Shown here piece after piece: positions 18,601 to 25,015 of a stretch of 30,495 bases of DNA. Location of the stretch: the NCBI GenBank assembly GCA_946482295.1, contig CAMLRB010000009.1, positions 1-30,495 of the forward strand, given 5' to 3'. Each line of letters opens with the position of its first letter. Position 1 is the stretch's first letter. The DNA comes from an uncultured Bacteriovorax sp. (GTDB lineage Bacteria; Bdellovibrionota; Bacteriovoracia; Bacteriovoracales; Bacteriovoracaceae). The notes under the pieces were generated by a model, which worked only from the letters and a program-made list of their open reading frames with translations, was not told the DNA's origin and did no database searches. Position numbers and translations under genes: made by a program.

Positions 18601-20217
18601 TTTACTAAAGGATTCACATTCGCGCCGACAACATTACCTAAAATCCACTATGGAAAAGGGTATGATGTTCATGGCAACTTGATTGAAGGAACTAGATTGA
18701 TGTTTCCTTCTTTTGCGGCCGGAGCGATGGGACCAGCTAAAAGCATGGCCGCTTTTCTCCAAGAGTTCGCTAATAAATTTAAAAAAGGTGATGATGTTGT
18801 CAGGCAAATGATGCTTTCAACTGACAACGGCTGCAAAAAATTTATGGGCTGTGAAATGGGGCTCGGAGTTTTTGTCGCTTATGCAGGTGAAAATAAAATG
18901 ATCATTCATCAAGGAGCGAATGATGGATTTAGGGCCATTTTTATCTTCTGTGTGGAGGGGCCTGACTTTGGAAAAGGAATGGTTATCCAAAGTAGTGGAG
19001 AGTTAAATGCTGTCCTCTTTATTTCAGAAATTGTTCAACTCCTTTTAAAAGAACTTCAATTTAGTGGTATTGATTTTTCACGTTTTAAGGGGGACTTTAA
19101 AACCGAAAATCTTTCTCAAGAAGAAGTCGTCAATATTGGTTATAAAAATCTGATCTTCGATGCTTTTCTTCCTAATCTTCCTGAAAAAATTGTGGATGTA
19201 GGTCCGCGAGATGCAATGGCCGATAAAAATTTGGCGATCGACGGAATAATTGGAGAAGTTAGTAATCAGCGATTTGCTCGTGCGGAAAATTTACTCTCTC
19301 CATTTGAACCAGTTTTTAATCCTAAACTTTACGGAAAACAAGGCAAAATCATGGATAGTTGGGAAACTGTCCGTCACAATCAAAAAGAATGTGACACAAT
19401 GATTTTCGAATTGAAAAAACCTTCTCGAGTAGCGGCACTTTCACTTTCGACCAAATATCACCTGGGCAATCAAGCTCAAGCGGCGCGTGTAGAAGGATTT
19501 GCAGAGGGAGGCTGGAGTGACATTCTTCCGAAAACCGATTTGAAAGGGCATGCATACTTTTATAAACAGTCACATACAACAGACAAAGTTTTTACACTCA
19601 TTCGTGTTTCTAATTATCCTGACGGCGGAATATCAAGACTGGGGCTCTACGCGGATTATGATAAAAATTTAGAAAAATCTTTTGTCTATGATGAAACGAT
19701 TCCTCATCCGAAGAAACCACTTTCAATTCCTTTCAAGGCCTCGGCCGAAGTCATTCAAAAAAACTGGAAGCGATTTAATAAGGGGGATGAAGTCAATCTG
19801 GCGAGTGCCGCTTTAGGTGCAACAGTGGTTCGTGCTTCAAATGAACATTATGGTCCGGCCATTCAAGTAATTTCTCCATTTGCACCTCTTTCCATGTTTG
19901 ATGGTATGGAATCAGCGCGAAGTCGCAAAAAAGATCATTCAGAAGAAGTGGTGATTGCCCTGGCAAAACCTGCAAAGATTCATCGTCTGGAATTAGATTT
20001 TACTTATTTCGTGAATAACAATCCACTTTATGTGTCCATTTATGGACTTTCGAAAGGGGAGTGGAAGACTCTAATAAAGAGAAATAATGTAAAAGCCTTT
20101 GCCGGATCCACGAAAGAATATAAACTTAATGAGAATAACACTTTTGAACAAATTAGAGTGGTCACTCATCCGGATGGTGGGATGAACCGCCTGAAGGCCT
20201 ATGGATATGTCGAGTGA
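15625..20217 (+). CDS. Four-domain purine catabolic fusion: malate synthase-like / OHCU decarboxylase / beta-lactamase-like / allantoicase
   Basis: 1530 residues from ATG 15625, with GGAAG at 15615-15619; the upstream ATG 15595 lacks a ribosome-binding site. (a) 1-650, malate synthase A-like: FYVPKLENEEEAR (277-289), LGTVRLMIVLEN with Mg-ligand Glu321, AGASLGWHDY with Asp349, WVAHPD (439-444), and MDDLATAERSRW with catalytic-base Asp562. (b) About 675-815, OHCU decarboxylase: His726 in SFHGNIG, SEQ 742-744, YLKKFGVKFLIS. (c) 820-1145, class C beta-lactamase/PBP-like hydrolase: SLSK (Ser867, Lys870), YSGGG (966-970), HQG (1095-1097). (d) 1185-1530, two allantoicase repeats: ARAENLLSP, DSWETVRHN, NYPDGGISRL, then GATVVRASNEHYGP and HPDGGMNRL. 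The catalytic residues known for the first three domains look intact. No signal peptide. No canonical allantoinase or ureidoglycolate lyase domain is present. Domain (c) occupies the allantoinase position; that role is my inference. Confidence 0.93.
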   Translation: MNKTFEISYYHDYISPELFSHLMTEASNVDGVTDLIQLGNSGGLENKESLQFLCELYDKIKPELKKVLDQRIADRKFIDERVASCVTYNRDLKIDFESADYQTILGLEDGEGRIVIGPKSDHFAKKDPAKKPIAPLPNYLQGPHVTLFGPPDNAKLSINAMNAYHRKLKGEPAIVEELLATHESVPKWGADDEDSKTPLREDLISAGENLTRCFDGTISVPGYTLATEKRSLPIKRFPGLALPSLFLFYKKNPLPLHLYDFALHLYANWKNEEALCFYVPKLENEEEARYIHFMIKTAEGMIQKKNPTYKLGTVRLMIVLENPRAILRAHEIIDELYPYFAGASLGWHDYLGSTARLFKEDPHYRIPVKADPNIVIKYIKGSHNLLASVVGSRGGIKVGGMYGILPITPDLFSDSFQVTMKGYFKDVITQMKRNLTGFWVAHPDFVRIGLALLEAWKFHQNGDDSKLKALVEGLLDKKHHKEILDFIFGPDVEGLDVDDPLYVRSLLVADIKESTYIANNHPDEIRYNVFQSLQYLTDWLSGNGCVALPAQIAGTPVRVMDDLATAERSRWEVWHELYHGRFSLTEFLKIAHEELHFIRKDLSNNKKIVQVKWDERTSKWYPIAMKLMIKLMTEKNPVEFATEYLLPFTVESVRASEDPWEKVLVVDPLKFKIDPEVVRFNYYFEMCGCYDFALSQMNNVIINEESIRKTILNFSKEQIVEAASFHGNIGESKKSLDAMATSEQSLVFNAEEQIKKDLHSLGMDYLKKFGVKFLISAKGKTGSELLDHLKKRITNTEVEELKNAREALLEITLKRVSEHPLNLLHDKIQKALSLHKIKGAQIAVCSTGLQTFSIGEASDDMYYEYASLSKTVASAFAIELLEKHGISTEDYVNELFKKSGDSFRLKTLGNGDPAWADKVQVKHLMNHQALNMHYVKGYPATGEMPKIAELLHDVGVINEPGTKFQYSGGGFIVLEYLLEVLTKKKIADLTQDFTKGFTFAPTTLPKIHYGKGYDVHGNLIEGTRLMFPSFAAGAMGPAKSMAAFLQEFANKFKKGDDVVRQMMLSTDNGCKKFMGCEMGLGVFVAYAGENKMIIHQGANDGFRAIFIFCVEGPDFGKGMVIQSSGELNAVLFISEIVQLLLKELQFSGIDFSRFKGDFKTENLSQEEVVNIGYKNLIFDAFLPNLPEKIVDVGPRDAMADKNLAIDGIIGEVSNQRFARAENLLSPFEPVFNPKLYGKQGKIMDSWETVRHNQKECDTMIFELKKPSRVAALSLSTKYHLGNQAQAARVEGFAEGGWSDILPKTDLKGHAYFYKQSHTTDKVFTLIRVSNYPDGGISRLGLYADYDKNLEKSFVYDETIPHPKKPLSIPFKASAEVIQKNWKRFNKGDEVNLASAALGATVVRASNEHYGPAIQVISPFAPLSMFDGMESARSRKKDHSEEVVIALAKPAKIHRLELDFTYFVNNNPLYVSIYGLSKGEWKTLIKRNNVKAFAGSTKEYKLNENNTFEQIRVVTHPDGGMNRLKAYGYVE

Positions 20218-21463
20218 CAATTTAGAGGGATTTTTTTGTAGCAGACCATTCAATAACGTTGAATACCATTTAGATGGTAATGTTTATTTTTGTTGTCCTA
20301 GTTGGATTAAGACTCCTATCGGAAATCTAAAAAATTCATCGATTGAAGACATGTGGAATTCAAATGAAGCTCATGCTGTAAGAGCAAGCATTTTAGATGG
20401 TAGTTACAGCTACTGCCGTAAAGAGATATGTCCTTATATTCAAGCTAAAGATCTTCCACGCATAGAACACCTTCCGCTAGTCATTAAAGAAGCCGTTGAA
20501 AATAAAAAAGTTGAAATGGACAATCAACCGGAACATGTCATGCTCGTTCATGATGATTCCTGTAACTTGTCATGTCCTAGTTGCCGCACAACTAAGATTA
20601 GTCATTCGCCGGGCTCGGAGAGATCAAAGCAGATCCAGGCCTATTCAGAAAAAATCTTTGATTATCATTTAAAGCGCAAGGATTGTGATTTGCATTTAAA
20701 TATGACGGGCTCAGGTGATCCATTTGCCTCAACCGCTTTTCGTCAGTTTCTAGTGAGTATTGAGGGAGCTCAATACCCTAACCTCAAAATAGATTTCCAA
20801 ACGAATGGTGTACTTCTCACTCCACTTATGTGGAACAATATGAAAAACATCCATAAGAATATTCATCACGTTTGGGTTTCAATAGATGCTGCTGAAGAGG
20901 AAACTTATGCCATCATCAGACGTGGAGGAAATTGGAAAATTCTCAATGAAAATATGCAATTTCTGGCAAAGTTAAGAGAGAAAAATCAGATTGATGAGCT
21001 AAATGTGAACATGGTTGTTCAGAAAGGCAATTATAAAGAAATGGTGCAATTTGCACAAAAGTATCTAGAAATGGGATGTGATCGAATCAATTTTTCATTA
21101 CTCAATGATTGGGGGACATGGCCGCATGAAGAATTTTTAAGTCACTGTGTGCACGTCAAAAATCATCCTGAACATGAGCAATTTCTAAAATTGTTAGAGG
21201 ATGATGTTTTTGAACATCAAAGAGTGAAATTGGGAAATTTAAGTTCTTTTCATACTCTAGCAAAATCACGACTAGATCCAACTTACATTCCTAAATCGGA
21301 CCGTGTGAAGAATGAGGAGAGTTTAATTAATTTGCAAGCCCTAAATGAGGATGATCCGAAGAATGTGCAAGAATACTTACGCTTGGGATTTTGGAAAGGT
21401 TATCACCTCTATTGTATTTTCAAAGGAATAGGAAGAAATTTAAAAACAAAGTTTTTTAGGTAA
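20207..21463 (+). CDS. Radical SAM protein with N-terminal SPASM-like cysteine domain (paralogue 1)
   Basis: 418 residues from ATG 20207. GAAGG at 20193-20197 fits this start better than ATG 20201, and it makes every Cys position identical to the paralogue downstream. The core CNLSCPSC (Cys119, 123, 126) is the CxxxCxxC site of radical SAM enzymes, which hold a 4Fe-4S cluster and cleave S-adenosylmethionine. MTGSGDPF (166-173) is the usual glycine-rich SAM-binding strand. Five further Cys (11, 29, 30, 70, 75) lie before it in FCSRPF, YFCCPSW and YCRKEICP. This is an auxiliary-cluster (SPASM/twitch-like) domain that here precedes the barrel, when SPASM normally follows it. The start overlaps the stop of the urate fusion gene by 11 bases, so it is in the same operon. 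Its substrate is unknown; relatives I recall lie in varied clusters, including glycan loci. Confidence 0.85.
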   Translation: MSSDNLEGFFCSRPFNNVEYHLDGNVYFCCPSWIKTPIGNLKNSSIEDMWNSNEAHAVRASILDGSYSYCRKEICPYIQAKDLPRIEHLPLVIKEAVENKKVEMDNQPEHVMLVHDDSCNLSCPSCRTTKISHSPGSERSKQIQAYSEKIFDYHLKRKDCDLHLNMTGSGDPFASTAFRQFLVSIEGAQYPNLKIDFQTNGVLLTPLMWNNMKNIHKNIHHVWVSIDAAEEETYAIIRRGGNWKILNENMQFLAKLREKNQIDELNVNMVVQKGNYKEMVQFAQKYLEMGCDRINFSLLNDWGTWPHEEFLSHCVHVKNHPEHEQFLKLLEDDVFEHQRVKLGNLSSFHTLAKSRLDPTYIPKSDRVKNEESLINLQALNEDDPKNVQEYLRLGFWKGYHLYCIFKGIGRNLKTKFFR

Positions 21464-21468
21464 TTGCC

Positions 21469-22698
21469 GTGATTGAAAATAATCTTAAGAACAAATTTTG
21501 CAGTAAACCTTTTGATTCAATTGAATATCATTTGAAGGGGAAGTGTTTTGTATGTTGTCCTAGCTGGTTAGATAAACCGATTGGCGATTTGAACGATCAA
21601 AGCATTGATGAAATTTGGAATTCCCCATCGGCCCAGGAGTTAAGAGAATCGATTATTGATGGTAGCTATCGCTTCTGTAAAAAAGATGTGTGCCCAGATA
21701 TTCTCAGTAACAATTTAAAAAAAATCCAAAATCTCACGCCTGATGTTCGATTAGCGATTGAGAATAAAAAAACTTATCTTGAACAACTGCCAGAATCCAT
21801 CATGCTCGTCTACGATATGTCGTGCAATCTTTCATGCCCTAGTTGTAGAGTGCAAAAAATCAGTCATTCTCCCGGCACTCCAGAGTTCAATGAAACAATC
21901 AAATTCACAGATCAAATAGCTGCGAAACACATTAATTCTCTTGGAAACAATCGACTTATTTTGAATATTACAGGTTCTGGTGATCCATTTGCATCGACGG
22001 CCTTTAGACAATTTATTGAATCTATTCCAGGTCATGAACATCCAGAACTTAAGCTAATTTTTCAAACAAATGGTGTACTTCTCACACCTTCAATGTGGAA
22101 TAAAATCTCTAATGTACATTCAAACATTCATCATATTTTTGTTTCGATAGATGCAGCTACTGAAGAGACTTATTTGAAGGTAAGAAGAGGGGGGCATTGG
22201 AAAATTTTAAATGACAATATGGTTTACCTTGCGAAGTTAAGGAAGGAGTATCGCTATAATCTTCTTCAAGTGAATTTCATTGTTCAAAAAACAAACTATA
22301 AAGAAATGGCAGAGTTTGCTTCAAAGTACCTCGATCTTGGCGTTGATAGTGTGAGTTTTTCACTTATTCAGGATTGGGGAACGTGGGATGCAGAAGGTTT
22401 CAAGGATCAGTGTGTTTATCGAGAAGACCACCCACTTTTTAATGACTTTTTGGATGAGTTAGCTAAACCAGTAATGGGTGAGCCTCGTATCTATTTAGGT
22501 AATCTCACACTCCTGAGGCATCTGGCCTTAAAAAAGAAATTTGATGAATTAAGTCTGTTGCAAAAACAATGTTTTCATTTAAAACAAAAACTATCCGAGT
22601 TTAAATACATTTTAGTCCGAAAGAAGTTCTTTCTCTCTAAACCGATCATCGAAATCCTTAAACGAGTTAAAAGAAGAATTAGTTTTTTAGTCGGATAA
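21469..22698 (+). CDS. Radical SAM protein with N-terminal SPASM-like cysteine domain (paralogue 2)
   Basis: 409 residues from GTG 21469, five bases after the stop of paralogue 1, with AGG at 21458-21460. It has the same layout, and the Cys positions are identical in number: 11, 29, 30, 70, 75 for the N-terminal domain and 119, 123, 126 for the radical SAM site. The two proteins are clearly tandem duplicates over the first 340 residues, and nearly identical DNA blocks remain, for example around 20801 and 22066. The C-terminal 70 residues differ: here they form a basic amphipathic helix region rich in Lys and Phe that could bind membrane or partner proteins. The substrate is unknown. Two copies in a row suggest two related substrates or a heterodimer. 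This appears to be the last gene of the urate transcript. Confidence 0.85.
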   Translation: MIENNLKNKFCSKPFDSIEYHLKGKCFVCCPSWLDKPIGDLNDQSIDEIWNSPSAQELRESIIDGSYRFCKKDVCPDILSNNLKKIQNLTPDVRLAIENKKTYLEQLPESIMLVYDMSCNLSCPSCRVQKISHSPGTPEFNETIKFTDQIAAKHINSLGNNRLILNITGSGDPFASTAFRQFIESIPGHEHPELKLIFQTNGVLLTPSMWNKISNVHSNIHHIFVSIDAATEETYLKVRRGGHWKILNDNMVYLAKLRKEYRYNLLQVNFIVQKTNYKEMAEFASKYLDLGVDSVSFSLIQDWGTWDAEGFKDQCVYREDHPLFNDFLDELAKPVMGEPRIYLGNLTLLRHLALKKKFDELSLLQKQCFHLKQKLSEFKYILVRKKFFLSKPIIEILKRVKRRISFLVG

Positions 22699-22749
22699 GA
22701 CCTTTTATGCCAGCTTGAATGCAGACCAAGCTCCTTAGATAATAGAGGA

Positions 22750-23727
22750 ATGGTCCAACTATTGGCCTTCATTTTTTTCTTCTTTTTCATTTCCTTTCAA
22801 GTAAAGGCCGACGCAGTCTATTTTCAAAAAGACAAAAACGAATGTTTTATTCAGTCCTATAAAAATGGATTATTGAATGAAGTGAATGAGGAACTGTTTT
22901 ATGATCGTCTTCTTAATGTAAAAGCACTACCTCGAAACCCCCATATGGTCGCTTTCAAAAATGATGAGACCATCTATGTAACTTCAAAAAATTGTGTTGC
23001 AGAACCAATGATGAAAGCAGAAGCGCAATCGGTTGTTGAAGAGGTCACTCCAATACAAGCAAGTAATGAACTGTCAGCTTATGAAAAGAAAAGGATGTTC
23101 GTGGAATTCCAGGGGGGAATGTTTAGTAATGGTGACGACTCGCAAGTCTCGCGAGATTACAATGAAACTTTTCCTTCCACAACGACGAACCCAACAGTGT
23201 GGAGTAAAGCGGGAAGAGGAAGTTATAAAGAAGGGCCTCTTGTTTCTTTGACATTAGGATTTAAACAATCTCCTGTTCGTTTTTTTGCATTCAAATTGAG
23301 AAGTTTTTCTGGAACAAAAACCGAAGATGTCACTCTCACAGATGTGAATTCAGGTTTGTCTCAAACGGGAAGCTGGCAATACAAAGATTCATTTCTTAAT
23401 TTTCTAGCAGGCTACCGTTTTCAATTTTTACCAGACTCTTATTGGAAGCCTTCGATTGGAGCTTATGTGGGTTTGAGTCGATCATCGACAACTATGACAG
23501 ATAATTCTGTCACATACAATTTACATGCCTTGGGCGCTGCTTTTCTTGCAGAGGCAGGTGTAGATTATGTTTTGTCTGAAACTTGGTCAGTTGGTGGATT
23601 TATCGGATTGGAATTCTTAGGCGCTAGAAATTTGAAATTTGACAGTGCTGAGAGTGGGTCAGGAATCAAGACTAAAATGAGTTATAATCATACATATCTC
23701 ACCATGGGTGTGAAGTATGCTTTCTAA
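22750..23727 (+). CDS. Outer-membrane beta-barrel protein
   Basis: 325 residues. A very hydrophobic signal peptide (six Phe in a row at 9-14) is probably cleaved after VKA at 20. Residues 21-110 form a soluble N-terminal part with a possible disulphide. From about 117 (FVEFQGGMF) to the end, alternating polar and aromatic strands (SLTLGFK, FFAFKLRSF, FLNFLAGYRFQF, PSIGAYVGLS, FLAEAGVDYV, SVGGFIGLEFLG) fit an eight-stranded OmpA/OprD-like small barrel. The terminal residues MGVKYAF end in Phe, the BAM-recognition signature. GAGG (22745-22748) lies only one base from ATG 22750, too close for best use; TTG 22762 is another possible start. The stop overlaps the ATG of the next lipoprotein gene by 11 bases. 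The function is otherwise unknown. Confidence 0.78.
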   Translation: MVQLLAFIFFFFFISFQVKADAVYFQKDKNECFIQSYKNGLLNEVNEELFYDRLLNVKALPRNPHMVAFKNDETIYVTSKNCVAEPMMKAEAQSVVEEVTPIQASNELSAYEKKRMFVEFQGGMFSNGDDSQVSRDYNETFPSTTTNPTVWSKAGRGSYKEGPLVSLTLGFKQSPVRFFAFKLRSFSGTKTEDVTLTDVNSGLSQTGSWQYKDSFLNFLAGYRFQFLPDSYWKPSIGAYVGLSRSSTTMTDNSVTYNLHALGAAFLAEAGVDYVLSETWSVGGFIGLEFLGARNLKFDSAESGSGIKTKMSYNHTYLTMGVKYAF

Positions 23728-25015
23728 GTGGAAAATCATATTTTTAACGGCCTTTTCACTGCTCATGGTTGTGGGTTGTAATCCTGCTGGTGATAATGCC
23801 CCTAAAAATGGAGGGTTCACCTATAACAAACCGGGGGGCGCACCTATAGTCGCCACACGTGCGACTTCAATGACGTTGTTGAGCCCTACGTCCTCACCTA
23901 ATTTCGATTCAACCCCAACATATATTTTAAGTGGAGTTGTCGCGGGAGAGACGATAAAAATTTTTTCCAATCCAACGTGTACGGGAGAGTTGGGGAGTGC
24001 AGTTGCCACTGGCACATCTGTTACAATCACAACATCGACACTAGGAATTGGAACTCAAAACTTCTATACTAAAACGATAAATTCAATCGGCGAGTCAGCG
24101 TGCTCGGGCTTAATGGCGAGTTATCAGTATCTGGGAATTGCACCAACGATTCCGTCAGCAGTCACCCTTCAATCACCGACCTCTTCACCGAACACTGATT
24201 CAACACCTACCTTCACCTTAAGTGGAGTTGTATCAGGAGAGACAATCAAGCTTTATACGGATTCAAGTTGTGGAGTTGAAGTGGGAAGTGTTCTCGCTTC
24301 TGGAGCAACGGCCCTTGTGACTTCGTCAGCGCTTGCACCAGGTGTTTATAATTTTTATGCGAAAGTATCCAACAACGCTGGGACATCAATGTGTTCATCA
24401 GCGCTCGCGACTTATAATTATTTAGGAGTTATTCCCTCATCAGGAACTTCGATTAACCTTACTGAACCTACGAGTTCTCCAAATTATGTAGCAGCTCCCA
24501 CTGTTATAGTTTATGGTGTTGCTAATGGTGATACAGTAAAAATTTTTACTGATGCAAGTTGTACTACTCAGGTGGCGAGTGCTCTGGCCACTTCAACATC
24601 GGTATCAATGACGTTGTCTGCTCTCGCTGCAGGAACGCACAATTTCTATACATTTTCCACAAACATTATCGGATCAAGTGCTTGCTCTTCATCGCTTTTG
24701 ACTTATCAATATCTCGGACCTGCACCAACAGTTCAAGTCTCCTGGACGGCCAACAGAGAAGCGGCCGTTAACCGAGCGGGTGGCGGGTATCGTGTTTACT
24801 ATAGTAAGACGAGTAATTTTAATGTCGAAACAGCAAGCTATGTAAATGTCCCTTATGTTTCTGGTGCAACTGCTCCAACCTCAGCAAACATAAATAATCT
24901 TCAGGTAGGAACTTATTATTTTAAAATTGTGGCCTACTCGAATTTGAATAGACCTGGATCAACTGGCGGCTCGACAAGTACTCCCTCTACACAATTTTCA
25001 GTGAGCCTTCCATGA
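23717..25015 (+). CDS. Lipoprotein with three 97-residue Ig-like repeats and an FN3-like domain
   Basis: 432 residues. Its lipobox is VVGC (Cys21) after a KWK n-region and a hydrophobic core, so it is a lipoprotein. Three tandem modules cover about 50-140, 147-237 and 244-334, with an exact 97-residue period. Each holds PTSSPN near its start, a ...ET/DTVKI/LF/Y strand and one Cys pair (88/129, 185/226, 282/323) that should form a disulphide. Such bacterial Ig-like modules occur in adhesins and surface proteins. Residues 337-432 resemble a fibronectin type III domain (VSWTANREAA, YRVYYSKTSNF, VGTYYFKIVAYS). It overlaps the preceding gene by 11 bases and the subtilisin by an ATGA, so the three are made together. 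It may anchor or present the protease, which is an inference. Confidence 0.8.
   Translation: MLSKWKIIFLTAFSLLMVVGCNPAGDNAPKNGGFTYNKPGGAPIVATRATSMTLLSPTSSPNFDSTPTYILSGVVAGETIKIFSNPTCTGELGSAVATGTSVTITTSTLGIGTQNFYTKTINSIGESACSGLMASYQYLGIAPTIPSAVTLQSPTSSPNTDSTPTFTLSGVVSGETIKLYTDSSCGVEVGSVLASGATALVTSSALAPGVYNFYAKVSNNAGTSMCSSALATYNYLGVIPSSGTSINLTEPTSSPNYVAAPTVIVYGVANGDTVKIFTDASCTTQVASALATSTSVSMTLSALAAGTHNFYTFSTNIIGSSACSSSLLTYQYLGPAPTVQVSWTANREAAVNRAGGGYRVYYSKTSNFNVETASYVNVPYVSGATAPTSANINNLQVGTYYFKIVAYSNLNRPGSTGGSTSTPSTQFSVSLP
23864..24718 (+). repeat. Three tandem 291-bp coding repeats
   Basis: DNA counterpart of the three Ig-like modules, period 291 bases. Copies 1 and 2 keep identical stretches such as TTAAGTGGAGTTGT. 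Copy 3 has diverged more, pointing to a more recent duplication of the first two. Confidence 0.8.

Noticed and set aside
20207..22698. Radical SAM pair as a RiPP (modified peptide) cluster
   Set aside because: No small precursor gene between or beside them, and the neighbours are purine enzymes and a barrel protein.
22712..22732. AGCTTG/CAAGCT hairpin after the second radical SAM gene as a terminator
   Set aside because: Only six pairs, a nine-base loop and no T-run; not listed as a feature.
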